A DNA stretch of 64,000 nucleotides from Fremontodendron californicum (taxonomy: Eukaryota; Streptophyta; Magnoliopsida; Malvales; Malvaceae), in assembly GCA_030761205.1 (NCBI GenBank), contig JAULJL010000029.1, forward strand, positions 875,501 to 939,500. Direction: 5' to 3'. Below the pieces are notes generated by a model. That model made no database searches. It worked only from the letters and a program-made list of their open reading frames with translations, and had not been told where the DNA came from. Positions 34,351-47,443 of the stretch are shown here, in pieces. Position numbers and translations under genes: made by a program. Numbering within the stretch: the first letter of the stretch is position 1; each line of letters starts with the position of its first letter.

Positions 34351-36225
34351 ATGATTGTCGTACACTTGTTCGACTCTTTATCGATAGGATAGGACACAGT
34401 ATACGTGTCTGACACTTCATCATAAGAATTGACACAGTTCTTGTGACAGAGGAGGAGAAAGAAGAAGTTTGGTCCACCATTTATGTGGTTTGATCCATAT
34501 ATCAACTCCTTTATCCCCTTTCGACTTTTCTCTTTTAATCTACGTCTCTTGAATACTCAGTTTCTCTTAAACATCACCAGTAATCCTTTGAATTGTTTAA
34601 ACTGAAGTTGGATAATAATTAGAGATGATGATGAAAAGTTAATTGGCGGAATAGAAAAAAGTGTATTGGCTAATATTAGTGCCCAAGCTGAAGCTATGAC
34701 TAATAAGGAATGAGTATTTTTGTCAAAAATAATGAATTTAAAAAATATCATTGTATTTAAAATGAATACAGTAATATTAAAAAATATTTTAAATGAAATG
34801 AATTAAATTAAATAAAACATATTTAAATATGAATAGTTTATATAAAATTATATGAATAAATATAAAAGTAAATAAATATATTTATTTATATATGATATTG
34901 CATTTTTTATATTTATATATCTTTTTTTAAGATATTATTATAAGACATTCACGTAACTATATCTAACTTTTGGATCATTTTTAGCCGACTCGGTGAGTCC
35001 AAAATTTTAAACAAAATACGAGTCAAACATGTGAACATAGTTTGATAATTTTAAAGGTTGGATGCGGTGAAAGACGAAGGACAAGATTATTGAGTTGTTG
35101 AAATTGCTGTATGTATACAAGAACAGAGTAGATTGTGGGGATTCATCAATGGATTTCAAGTATCTCAAAAAACCATTTTGATGTACATGATACAATTTGT
35201 CTCTACATATAGAAATTCATTGAAAATTTTCATTCGTTCTTTATTTTATTTTTTCTCATTTACATTTATTTTCTTTATTCGACAAACTTTGGATTCTGAT
35301 ATAAAATGGCTCATATCGAACAATTAACAATCATATTCCACACTAATTTAAAGGTACCAAGAATTTTCAGATAAAGGCCAATTTGTAGTGGTGTGTTTCC
35401 AGGTTTGTTGATGTTAATGGACCAAAACTTGATCTTATGGCTTTGAACTCACAAGGCCTGAAGCAAGATATTAAATATTCAAGGCTGTAGTTTATGGTTC
35501 AAAATTTTTGAATATGTAATGGTGAGACTAGACCTTTCAATCATGCAGATCGGGTTGGACCAATTCGAATTTTAAAATTTTTGAGTTATTTTTGTATTCA
35601 GATTGTTTTGGATTTGGATTATTTCGGATTTTGGTTCAGATCATTTCGAGTTTGGATCATATTGAGTATGAGTCATTCGGGTTTGACACTCGAGTTATTC
35701 AGATTCGGGTTATTCGGGTTTGGCACTCGGATTATTAGGATTAAGATCATTCGGTTCAATTATTAATTTTAATATCAAATCAGATCAAATTTAAACAAAT
35801 TATTTTATTGAGTCAGATCTAATTAGAATTTTATTGAAATATAAAAAATAAATAATATTTAAAAATAAATATAGACATCATAATTTTTAATTTAAAAATA
35901 AATATCTATCTAATTTTTTGGATTCAATAATAATCCACTAATTTTCAAATTCGATGTTCTCTTTATTTAAACGGGTATTATTTTATACCTAGAATGTTAT
36001 CCCAATCTATTTACATATTTGTAAATGTATTATTATAATACAGAGTACAAATTATTATAATACAATACACATATCAATAACTATTTTATATACTTTTAGA
36101 AAATCACAGGATAAGACTTAAGAGATTATACATATAAAATAAAAACAACTCATTTACTCCAAAAATAACATGTATAACGATAAGAGATTATATAATTCTC
36201 TATAGTTTTTTGCTCCAGAGTGCAG
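34351..36225. other. Intergenic, AT-rich, no gene recognised
   Basis: Contains a patch of CGGGTTATTCGGGTTTGG-like repeats (35590-35760) and otherwise AT-rich DNA. Short open frames (34557-34751 minus, 35133-35327 plus, 35581-35766 plus) have no family features. Confidence 0.45.
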
Positions 36226-36283
36226 GAATGGTGCCACTACTGTGAAACCTCCAGATGATGTATTTGAAGAGGGGATTTCATGA

Positions 36284-37048
36284 TGGCAAAACTCGGTGGT
36301 TGCTCAATTCATTGGCAAGATCCCTAACTTTAGCCAGTTTCAAAGATTAATCACCTTGCTTTGGGGGAAGGACAGCTCAGTAGAGATTAAGCCTACTCGC
36401 TTGAATCTATTTGTGATCCAATTCTCCAATCCTGAAGCTAGGGATAGCGTACTGGAATCTGGCCCTTGGCACATAATGAACAAGCCACTCATTGTTAGGA
36501 AGTGGGAGCCTAGGATGGAAACTCTTGATTTCAACATGGATAAGCTTCCAATCTGGATCCATCTTGGAAAAGTCCCTCTGGAGCTTTACACGAGGAAAGG
36601 CTTAAGCTATGTAGCTAGTGCAATAGGGACTCCACTCTACATGGATAAGATCACTGCATCTCAGCAACGACTAGCTTTTGCTAAGGTATGCATTGAGGTA
36701 GAAGCCACCTCAGAGATTCCACGATCTATTGAAGTTGAACTTAGAAATGGCACCACTGTCTCAGTTACTCTTGATGTCCCATGGCTACCCCAAAGGTGTT
36801 CAGGTTGCAAAACCTTTGGTCATGGAGAGAAAAATTGCCCAAAGAAACCTGTCGTAGTAATAGGGAAAGTTTGGGTTCCCAAAGGGAGAGTGCAAGCTAC
36901 TAAGAAGGTATTGCATGACAATCCTAAGAGCCAGGGAGTCAGCAGTAATGGTCTAGTATGGAAAAGGGCATTGCACTGCCTAACAACAATGCTTGTGGAG
37001 TTTCTACAAAGGGACAAGAACAAGCTTCTGAACAATGCTTTGGTTTAG
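36284..37048 (+). pseudogene. LINE ORF1: DUF4283 / zinc knuckle nucleic-acid-binding protein
   Basis: The open frame without an ATG reads VVAQFIGKIP, LFVIQFSNPEARDSVLESGP, IWIHLGKVPLEL (DUF4283), then the CCHC knuckle CSGCKTFGHGEKNCP. These are features of plant L1 ORF1 RNA-binding proteins. The tail is frameshifted near 36960-37050, and the coding continues in another frame to ~37200. Confidence 0.85.
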
Positions 37049-37329
37049 CCAAGCAGATTGTGGCCGTGCAAGCATCTAGTTCTGGCTCCTGCAACATATT
37101 TGCAATCTTGGGACAACCAGATGACACTGATGATGGAACAGATGATAATGCCTTAAATGAGCATGAGGGGGCAGCTGAGGACATACACTGCCACATCTAG
37201 AGAAAGCCCAGAGCAGCTTCGGCAGGAGTAGCAGATCTCATGAAAACTTTGAAAAGCAAGAGAAAAGGCCCTAATGACAAGGGGAGGAGAGCTAAGGTAG
37301 TCATATGTACCTCAAGTCAGAATCCAACC

Positions 37330-40300
37330 CAATCTTCCCATTGAATTTCCTTATATGGAATGTTAGAGGATTTAACAATCCTCTTAAGCAAAAAGAAGTA
37401 AATAGAAGAATCAATAAACTAAAGGTTGATATTGTGTGTCTCCTTGAGACGAGGGTAAAAGAATAAAAAATGCAGATGATATTGGAAAAGCATTTCACTG
37501 GTTGGAGTCTCTATCATAATTACTCAGTTGCCTACAATGGTAGGATCTGGTTTCTCTATAGGAATCACTTGCAGGTGGACCTTGTTGATTCAATTGACCA
37601 GAGTATTACCTGTGGTCTTACTTACAATGGCCAGAAACTGTTTATAACTGCCATCTATGCCAGCAAGGAGGGTGTTGAAAGAAAAAGGTTATGGAGTCAC
37701 CTTACTGCCCTCCACAATTCCCTCTCAAACCATCCCTAGCTCCTTGTGGGGGATTACAATACTGTTGCATCCCCAACTGAGTCTTCAAATTTCTCTGGTT
37801 GCCAGGCCCTTAGCACTAACATCAAGGAGTTCAAGGAATGCATTCTACAATTATCCATCTTTGACCATGCTTACTCTGGTCCCCTCTTCACATGGACAAA
37901 CAACCAGTCAGAGGATTTTATTGCTAAAATGCTAGATCGAGCAATGATCAATGGCTCATGGCTTGCTGTTTTTACTGACACCTCTGTTGATTTGCTTGCA
38001 CCAGAATCATCAGATCATTGTCCAGTCCTTGTCAACTTAAGTCAGGCCTGCCATTCTCCTCCGAAGCCCTTCAAATTCTTCAACTACTGGACTCAGCATG
38101 CTGATTTTCTAGAGACTGTAGAGAGCTCATGGAGATTTCAAGTCCGAGGAAATCCTATGACCCAGTTATTCACTAAACTGAAGAGGCTAAAGCAAACCCT
38201 CAGGCACTTTAACTCTTCCCATTTTGGGAATATCTCAGATAGAGTTGAGAGGAAAAGAAAGGAACTCGAGATAGCCCAGTTGTCCATGTTGAGATCAAAT
38301 CCCTCAGATGAGCTTGTTGAAAGGGAAAAAGTTTTATCTCAGGAATATATTCAACTCCTATTATCTGAGGAGAGCTTCTATAAGCAAAAATCTCGAGTGC
38401 AGTGGATCCAAGAAGGGGATCAAAACACTCGGTTTTTCCATCGAATGGAAGCTGACAGGAATTCCAAGAGCACCATAAGGGTGCTTTATGATGATGAGGG
38501 CAACAAACTTGAATCCTTCCCATAGATTGCTGACAAGGCAGTTTCTTACTTTGGTAGTATTCTGGGCTCTGTTGACCAGAATGTCACAGGCTGCACCAAA
38601 GAGTTTCTTCATGAACTTCTACAAGTTTATCTTTCAAATGCAAAACATCAAAGCCTTGCTCAAGAAGTTACAGCTGAGGAAGTTAAAAAGGCCATGTTTG
38701 CTATCAAAGAAGATAAGGCCCCCGGGCCTGATGGATTTACCTCCCAGTTCTTCAAAGCTGCCTGGAGCATTGTGGGGGATGACTTGACTGCAGCAATTCT
38801 CTGTACTGGTGAGCTACATCATGCATTCAATTCCATTGTTATTGCTTTAGTACCCAAGTGCCAAAATCCTAGAAGCATCAATGAGTTTAGGCCAACCTCC
38901 TGCTGCTCAGTGGTTTACAAATGTATCACCTCAATCATGGCTTCCAAAATTAAAAAGTGCTTGGCCACACTCATCAGCCCAATCAGAGTGCATTTGTTGA
39001 GGGAAGGTGCATCATTGACAATTTACTGATGGCACAGGAGCTTGTAAGAGGGTATAATAGAACTAATCTCTCTCTTAGGTGTGCCATAAAAGTGGATCTT
39101 CAAAAGGCAATTGATACCTTAAGCTGGGAATTTATTCTTAATGTACTTGATACACTGGGATTTTCGGATACTTTTATCAACTGGATCAAATGTTGTCTCA
39201 CTACTCCAAAGTTCTCATTGTCTATCAATGGAGGACTTGCTGGTTTCTTCCAGGGAGCAAGGGGAGCTAGGCAAGGGGATCCCATCTCCCCTTACCTTTT
39301 TGTTTTATCAATGAATGTGCTCTCCAGATTATTGGATTCAACTGCCAAATTTGGAGTCTTTGGATTTCATCCCAAATGCAAACGAATTAGCCTCACCCAT
39401 CTCTGCTTTGCACATGACCTTTTGATTTTCACCAAAGGAAATATGGACTCTATCATAGGAGTTCAGAATGTCTTACAAACTTTTCACTCTATGTCAGGGT
39501 TGCAGCAAAACAATGCAAAGACTGAGCTTTTTTCCTCTAGTCTTTGTCCTGAAGAACTGCAACAGATTCACCAGGTCACTGGCTTCAGGCTTGGCTCCCT
39601 ACCTGTAAGGTACTTGGGCATCCCTTTTGTTACAAGAAAACTCACAGACAGAGGTTATGCTCCACTGCTCGAAAAAGTTAAAGCCAGGATTGAAAACTGG
39701 GCTGCCAAACTTCTCTCTTATACTGGCAGACTATAACTCATCCAGTCTGTATCTATTCAACATCCAAAATTATTGGTGTAGGCACTTCATACTGCCCAAA
39801 AGTATCTTGAACAAGTTGAATCAGTTGTGTTCAAGATTCCTATGGACAGGGCGTGACACTTCAGCTAGGGGGGCTCGAGTGAGCTGGTAGGACATTTGCT
39901 ATCCCAAATCTGAAGGTGGCCTTGGCTTCAAGAATCTTTCATCTTGGAATTAGGCATGTGTGGTTCAACATATATGGTCACTATTTTTCAAAGTTGGCTC
40001 TTTATGGATAACATTGATCCAAAGCTATGTTCTGAAAGGGAGATCATTCTGGCAAGTCTTTCCAATTCAAAGTACCAGCTGGAGTTGGAGAAAGCTGCTG
40101 AAACTAAGACACTTGGCAACTCAGTTATGAGGGTACAAGATGGGAGGCAGGTATGGAAATTCCTTAGTCCAACCTGCTCTGTTGCAAAAGTTTGGCATGA
40201 AATCAGGCACAAGAAGCAAGAGGTTCGATGGGACAAGCTCTTATGGTATGCTCATCATACTCCTAAGCATTCACTCATATCCTGGATGGCCATTCTTAAT

Positions 40301-40752
40301 AGACTTCCTACAAGAGACAGACTTGCTCATTGGGGGATTGTTACAAATTCCTCATGTATTCTATGTCAATCGGGAAATGAATCTCGGGATCACCTATTCT
40401 TTGAATGCAACTTCTCTCAAATAGTGTGGACACAAGTTATGCAGCATTGTCAGATTCCAATTAGGGACTGCATATGGGGCGCCACACTTATGTGGGCAAT
40501 GTAGAAACTTAAAGGCAGGTCTTTGATTACTACCATCTTGAAGCAAGCAGGAATGCAGTGATCTACCACATTTGTAAAGAAAGGACTAGCAGGATGCATA
40601 GCAGCTTTCAGCAGACTCCTTCGCAAGTGTTTTGTGCAATTAGAGAGGAGATTCGACTCAAGTTGACAGGACTAAAGAACTTAGCACCGGATGATGTAAA
40701 TAGAACTTTGTGTACAGCATGGGGCTTAGATAGCTCCATATTGTTTTCTTGA
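37330..40752 (+). pseudogene. LINE ORF2: endonuclease, reverse transcriptase, zf-RVT
   Basis: Apurinic-type endonuclease motifs include WNVRGFNNPLK, CLLETRVKE (a stop follows), GDYN and SSDHCPVL (37345-38040). Reverse transcriptase motifs include APGPDGFTSQFFK (38708), NQSAFVEGR, the GARQGDPISPYLF block and the catalytic box, which reads FAHDL instead of FADDL. The C-terminal zf-RVT part has LPTRDRLAHWGI and a C..C..H pattern (40310-40430). At least four stops and two frameshifts (about 37738, 38523, 38960, 39736, 40500) show it is dead. Confidence 0.9.
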
Positions 40753-40978
40753 TTCTTTCATTGATGTATAGGCTAGCACATTGCTAGCTCAGTCTTGATA
40801 TAGCAGTTTATACTACTTCTTGGATAAATAAAAATAATGCTTATCCAAAAAAAGAAGATATTATTATAATATAACATACAAATCATTACGATAAAATACA
40901 TTTATCATTATTAACAACCTATTTTATGTATTTTATTCTAAATTACAAAAGAATGTATTATACTTTTAAAATAAAAAT

Positions 40979-43900
40979 TGTAGACACCTAATTTTGTCCG
41001 AATCACTAAATCAGGTATGTTTTCTTCCTAAATTGATGTTTCAAAATGCAAAAAGACTTTTCTCATCCTGCAGGTGGTACTCCGAGACTAAGTCTAAGAA
41101 GGCAAGCATAAAAAGTCAAACTTGAAAAAGTCAACCCCGAAAAAGTCAACCCCAGAAAAGTCAACCCACTTTCAAAATCAAGATTTGAAGTTCAATTGAA
41201 AATTGGTTAAAGAATTTTGATAATCCGAGATCTACATTGAAAGATATGGAGTTCGGAAGTTAGGTTACGGAGATTTAGTATAAGGAAAACCCTAGTTCGG
41301 AAAATTTGGAGAAAAGTGCTTAAATGATCAAATTGGTCGAAATGGACGGTTCCAAATGAAAGATAAGCACTGACTATGGGTAATGGAGAAGCTACTTGGA
41401 AAAAAAAATGAAGGAAAAGTCAATTCGGAAGAAAATCGAGACTTAGGGTTTTTAGTGGATTTAGGTGAAATTGGGGAAAATTGCAGAAATGGTCTGATTC
41501 GATAAGACTAAAGCCCCTAACTGATGAGGAGTAAGCAAATAAGGATGGCCCAAGGCTCGGTTTGAAGAAATTCTGAGAAAATAGTCGATTGGAGGGAAAA
41601 CGAAAAAACGAGGAAATTCCCGACAATGAAAAAGGGAAAAATCAAATTGGAAGGGAATTTTATCGTAAAAATTGGGAATTTTTGGACCAACTCCAATTCA
41701 ATATATGAAAAAGGCCCAGGAAAAGAAAATTTGAAAATCAAACTTGTTTTGAGCAAAATCGGGCTTCGAATGCAAAAGGGCAAAAGAGATAAATCCCGAA
41801 AAAATAGCAAATAAGTTCCAAAAATTCTAAAAATTTGCAGATCTCATTCTTAAATTATTTGGAAGAGATTGGATAAAGAAAATCTGGATTTGGAGTTCGT
41901 TTGCAAAATGGCCAAATCCCGAGCCCACTATGCAGATCTTCAAGCAGATAAATCACGAAAAAATAGCAAATGAGTTCCCAAAATTATGAAAACTTGCATA
42001 TCACACTTTTAAATTATTTGGAGGAGATTGGTGAAGAAAAATCTGTATTCGGAGCTCGTTTAAAAACGGTGAAAGTTCGGGTGCACAAAAGGGCAATTTT
42101 GGAAGAAAAAAATCCAAAAAAATAGCAAATGGACTCGAAAAATTCTGAAAACTTCAAGAATTCAATTTTTTTATTATTTCGGAAGTATTGAAAAAAGAAA
42201 ATTTGAATTTGGAGTCTTTTTTCTATTTATTTAGGCTCAACGGTCAAAAAGGTCATTTCACCGAAGAAATCGAAGAAGGCCTTTAAAAAATTGGAGATTG
42301 GGCTGGATTTTAAAAGGGCAATCAGCCAAGCCCATAATGGAGAGTGATTTTGCTGAGATTTTAGATCAAAGGGCCAAGAGTGAAGAGGAAGGTAGTTATT
42401 TTTCTTGATCAAGCCTTTGAATTTGCAACACATGGACCAATGGTTGGAGGGGGATGATGTCATAATTATGATTCTATTTATGACATCATAAATATAGAGG
42501 CTGATTATTCTAATCTAAGGGTAGGATTTTTACATAGAAGGCATCTTGAATGATAGTCATTGGATGGAGAAAAAATAATGAACTTTCTTCTAGAAGCATA
42601 GACCATTCGGCCAAGGCTAATTAGAGGGGGGATTTCAGATTTTTCCTAGAGCTTTGAAGGCTGAAAAAAAGCAGTAGCTAAGGAAAAAAAGAAGGAAAAA
42701 AGAAAGGAGAAAGAGAGGAGAAAAAAGAGAAGGAAAAGGAAAGGTTTCAGCTTGCTACTTCTTGATTTGGAAAGCTAGAGCAAGGTAGCTATGTTCTTTC
42801 ATGGTTTTCTCATACTTTGTTGACATGATTTTGCTATTTTGATTGTCATTTTATTTTCTTTTATGAAATAAACTTGTTTTTAAAATAAGTTCTAAGGAGC
42901 TTCTACTTTGTTTTTTTTAAAAGAAATCAAGAGAGCAAGTTTTTCCTACATGTTTTTGTCATGGTCGAATGATGTTTTCTTTTTTAGATAATTTTATTTT
43001 TGATTTTACTCATGTGATTTGTTGTGGTAGGTTAGCTTTCTTGTGTTAGATTAGCTTACTTATGTTAGATTAGCTTGATTGTGGTAGCTTAGTTCTAAAT
43101 CATGCCATGTGTTTGTGAAAATATCATGCCCATTTAGGCCTATAGACCATTCGGCTACTTCCCCATTTTATGTCTCCTTTGTGCATTTTCATCTTGCTAG
43201 TTGATAAGTTTACTTTCATGCCATAATATTGTGTGTTTTGATTTAGTTTGCCATGTGTTTGTGTTAATGCCTTGCTATATTTTTCCATATGGAATTAGTG
43301 GTCATTCAGCCAATTCATGTGTTCCTTGCCTTGTGTGTACATTTGTATTTTGTTTAGGTACCATACTTTGCATTATTATGCCATAAGATTGTGTATTGGT
43401 TGCTCTTTGTTCATGCATTAGTATTAGGTTCATTGGTCAATATATGTTCATGATACTTTCATGCATTCTCATGACATTTTAGGTCTAGGCCATCTTTGTA
43501 TTGCCATGCATATTCCCATGCATATTAGGTCTTAGACTTAGATCATATTGGTATTGCCATGCATTGCTATGCTATTTAGATCTTAGGTCATATTGGTATT
43601 GCCATGCATATTCATAACACATTAGTTCTAAGTCACATTTGTATTATCAAGCATTTCATGCATATTAAGTTAGGATAGCATTTATTGCCATGCAAACTCA
43701 TGCTAGGCATTTAAGTTATTTATGCCATGCATTGCTATGCTACTTAGATCTTAGGTCATATTGGTATTGCCATGCATATTCATAACACATTAGTTCTAAG
43801 TCACATTTGTATTATCAAGCATTTCATGCATATTAAGTTAGGATAGCATTTATTGCCATGCAAACTCATGCTAGGCATTTAAGTTATTTATGCCATGCAT

Positions 43901-45879
43901 TTTCCATACCACTTAGGTTTTAAATCATGCATTTCATGCATTAAATTTGCTGTATGATCATGCATTTCATGTCATGCCACATGATTTATGACTTAGGCCA
44001 ACCAATGGCTCAAAGTCATGCTCACTTGAGCATACTTGTGGAAAATTAAAGAGTTATCAAATTGATTATTCTACCTTTGTGATTTTTTTTTTTACTTAGC
44101 CAATTTTTTGTCTAATTTTTTAGAAGTATTAGCTACTGTTTGTAGGTCCTTAGGAGAGTCTCTAATATTTTTACTTTGATTTTTAAATGATTTTATCAAA
44201 GGCAAAAAGATGTGTTTTGGCAAAACAGTTTTTCACCAGTACTCGGACTTTCCCGATTTGTTTGGGAAGGCATCTTTAATCAGAAAATTAAACCAATTTT
44301 TTGTCGTGTATTTTTACATATTCTGAGTTTCTAGTACTTTTTTTATATTTTTTGAAATTTTAAAAATAGGTTAAAAAATCACGCTTTAAAACTAGACAGT
44401 AAAGACAGATTTGAATTCAAGGTAAAAGTAATTGTTAATTTTTGCTAAGGCATTTAGAGGGGGTTGATTAGGAATCTTAGCTACTGTCCTAAGTTGGTTT
44501 CTAAGCCTTTTTAATCTTCAAAACTGATTTTATAAAGCTCGGGTTAAGGGTGGTCAAATCCGGGTTTTCAAACTTAGGAAATAGAGCCTTTTTCAAAGGG
44601 GTTTCGGTCATGTGTCATTTTCATCCAAGAATTTTTAAAATTGTTTTCAAACAATCACAAAGTATTTTGATTTTAGAAAAATTAATATATTTTCCTAAGG
44701 TAGCCGGATATCTTTTTAGATATACGGATTTCCTTAATTAAAGGAAAAAATACACTTTCATGCATTGCATTTTCCATATTCATGCATATTGTATAATATA
44801 TGATTTTTTGCTATGTAATTTCTATGGTATTGTTATTATTTTAATTTATATTTTTTGGTGTTATGTTGTTTGTTATATGGTTTTGAATATTTTATGTCAC
44901 TCTATGCTTTTATTTAATCATTTATTTTTGTCACATCATTTAGCATTTACTATGTTCATGCGTTATTATTTTTATTTTCATGCATATTTCATGACAATAT
45001 TATTTTATGTTTCATATCATTTCATGTCACATAGGTTATTCATTTCATTTAGAATATATTATGTCATTTAGGTTATATTCATTTCACTTAGAATATATTA
45101 TGACACTTAGGTTATATCATTTCATTTAGATTATTTCATGTCATCTTTATTATGTCACACATTTTCATTTTCATATTCATATATATATTTTTTAAATGTT
45201 TTAAAACAAGACAAAGATTTTCAATAAAATAAGGATATTCCCGAATTAAAATAATTCATGAGTTCTCTGTGGGGTTTGTTGGGGAGGATATCATCAATTA
45301 TCATTAATAACGAAATATCTTCTTTAAAACGAGAATGATTCGGAAAAGTTTTCAAATAAATAAAAAATTTTATATTTTGCCACGTTTGTCCGGAAATATA
45401 GAAAAAAATTGAATTAATAAATTCTGAATCATTTTCAAATCAAGTGAAATTATTTTTGTTTAAAATGGGAATTATTTTTAAATACCAAATTTAAAACTGA
45501 CTTTTTACCGAGGCTTGAGATAACACACGATTAATAAGGTACCGTTTTATACGGGTGTTGTGGGGGTGCTAATCCTTCTCCGCACGTAACCGAGTCCTGA
45601 ACCCGATTCTTCAATTTTCTCTGATTTATAACGCAGACTTGAAATTGGTTTTAAAAATGTTTTAATTAAATTAAAATGTTTTATAAAATCTGTTTTAATA
45701 GGTGGCCGATCACACCTAGCTAAAAAAAATTGGTGGCGACTCCATATCTTTTTCAAAGTCATTTTCAAAACCTTCATTTTTAAGAGGAATTAAGTTGACT
45801 TTTCCTCTCTTTTTTTAATGCCATGCTTAACGAATAATAAAATCTTGCGATGAGGCTCGTTAGTTTTTAGGTTGCAACA
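40979..45879 (+). mobile_element. Ogre/Tat-like solo LTR (4901 bp) with 5-bp TSD
   Basis: Starts TGTAGACACCTAATTTTGTC, the usual opening of Tat/Ogre-type LTRs, and ends GGTTGCAACA. It is flanked by AAAAT at 40974-40978 and at 45880-45884, a perfect duplication. No internal region is present. Inside are A- and G-rich tracts (42660-42750), many CATGCAT/TTTCATGCAT motifs (43400-45150), and near the end the CACGTAACCGAGTCC and GGTGGCCGATCACACC blocks shared with 24560-25908. Lineage is inferred from this wording. Confidence 0.88.
43556..43891. repeat. 168-bp tandem duplication inside the Ogre-like LTR
   Basis: Copies 43556-43723 and 43724-43891 each start GCCATGCATTGCTATGCTA. I found one difference (T versus C, in GCTATTTAG/GCTACTTAG). 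The high identity points to a recent duplication. Confidence 0.9.
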
Positions 45880-45884
45880 AAAAT

Positions 45885-46245
45885 AATACCTTTATTTTAA
45901 ATAATATGTATAATGATAAAGAATGTTATAAGATTATCATATGTATATCCATAATAATTAAAATATATCATTTATTTTAAATGTTATTATAAGATTATCA
46001 TAATTAATATAATATTTTATTATTTATTTAAGAGATTATTATATACTTAAAAGACTATTTTAGTCTTTGAACAATTAGCTTGAAGTCTTGAACAATTATA
46101 TAAGAAGGTTATTATGGTAATAATACAACAAACTTACTTATAAAAAATACACCAAACTTACTATTTATCCAATCCAACGGTTTGATTTAAAATAAAAATA
46201 TTAAGATTGAATTACAACCGATTGATTAAAATTTTAACCTAATAC
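45885..46245. other. AT-rich intergenic
   Basis: Continuation of the sequence into which the solo LTR inserted. It shares TATAATGATAA.GA.TTATA-type phrases with 36170-36200 and 40855-40975. No gene. Confidence 0.4.
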
Positions 46246-46253
46246 CTTACCAC

Positions 46254-46478
46254 TAGACCTGCTCATGGGTCGGGCAGCCCGCTCGGCCCGTCTTGGCTAG
46301 GCCTAGGCAAGATAATTCGGGCCGGCCCGGATCACTGTTCACACATTAAAATAATATATTTTTATATATATGGTGAACAGTAACTTTGGACCCGTGGGCC
46401 GATCCGAGCCCGTCCAGGACCGGGCCTGGATAAGGAAAGAAAAAAATGAGGCCGCGGCTCGACCCATGAGCAGGTCTA
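46254..46478. mobile_element. hAT-type MITE (225 bp) with perfect 8-bp TSD
   Basis: Starts TAGACCTGCTCATGGGTCGG and ends with the near-perfect inverse (CGACCCATGAGCAGGTCTA). CTTACCAC flanks it on both sides (46246-46253 and 46479-46486). The interior is a second inverted pair (ACTGTTCAC / GTGAACAGT), so the element can fold on itself. GC-rich ends contrast with the AT-rich surroundings. Confidence 0.9.
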
Positions 46479-46486
46479 CTTACCAC

Positions 46487-47245
46487 TATATATAATAACA
46501 TTATACTTCTTTTTCATTTTTTAATTTTCTCCGTAATCATTGCTGCATAATGCTTACTTTATCATATCCCAAAATGGTAATTATAAGTTATTAAATTAAA
46601 ATAAATTAATAATTTATATTATAGTTATTATTTTTATTAAATTAATATTTTAAAATAAAATAAAATTATATTTAATTTAATTTAAGTTCGTATCATTTTG
46701 GATTAATTGTTCGAGTCAATTAGGATTCGAGTTGAATCGAATTTGCGTTATTGATTTTTCTGATCAAATCGAGTTAAATCAGGTTTGGGTTCAGATAAAT
46801 TGATCGAATTTTTTGAATTTAAGTAAGAATTAACAGGTTTAGGAAAGACTAACCACTAACAGTTGATCAAGGTCAAAACTCTTATATCAAGGCCCGCAAG
46901 GTTTTGGGCAAATTCATAAATAATCCTTGCAGTTTTTTCTTGACCTCATTAATTTATTTGATATATATATATATAATGAAAATAGAATATTATATATATA
47001 ATATTAGAAAAATATTTATAATAGAGGTAAATTCAAAATGTTACATCGAATTACATCGATATCAATAATATCAATTCTAAAAAAGACACATTCATCAATA
47101 CAGTATTAATTAATAATTTTGACCAAAAAAAACAGTTAAAAAGTGTGTATACAAAATTCTTTTCCACATCTTAGCGGAAAAAATTTAAATTTCCTTTTTT
47201 TAGTTTGAAAATTCTTCTCTATCTTTCTTAAAAAATAAGTAATGG
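46487..47245. other. AT-rich intergenic up to the MULE
   Basis: No gene. Contains GAGTTGAATCGAATTT-like degenerate repeats (46690-46810) and short (TA)n. Confidence 0.4.
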
Positions 47246-47254
47246 TTAAATGAA

Positions 47255-47443
47255 GGCTAAATGCCCAATTTAATACTCAACCTATGACCGGTTGAGTGAA
47301 TCAGGACTAAACCTTTCAAATCAGTCTATTAAGAATGCAACATTTTCGATTTGTTACAATTAAGGACTTTTGGCATCCTACACTTGCGTTTGAATGCAAC
47401 GCGCCTAATGTTTCAGTTATAAATTCTGACATGTAATTGTTTT
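47255..47443 (+). repeat. MULE left terminal inverted repeat
   Basis: Pairs with 52866-53064 with high identity over the outer ~150 bases (shared CGGTTGAGTGAATCAGGACT and GGCATCCTACACTTGCGTTT) and less in the inner part. The transposase promoter should lie in or just inside it. Confidence 0.9.

Larger units (their letters stand above)
36226..40856 (+). mobile_element. L1-type LINE, 5'-truncated and decayed
   Basis: A plus-strand non-LTR element: ORF1 with DUF4283 and a CCHC knuckle, then ORF2 with endonuclease, reverse transcriptase and the zf-RVT domain. It ends with an A-rich tail (AAATAAAAATAATGCTTATCCAAAAAAAG, around 40826-40856). The 5' end is inside ORF1, since no ATG precedes the DUF4283 domain. 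Matching target duplications are not clear. Similar AT-rich sequence (ACAAATTATTATAATACAATACAC-like) lies on both sides. Confidence 0.9.

Noticed and set aside
35581..35766. 61-aa frame with repeated FGFW/FRVW motifs
   Set aside because: It is a translation of CGGGTTATTCGGGTTTGG-like repeats.
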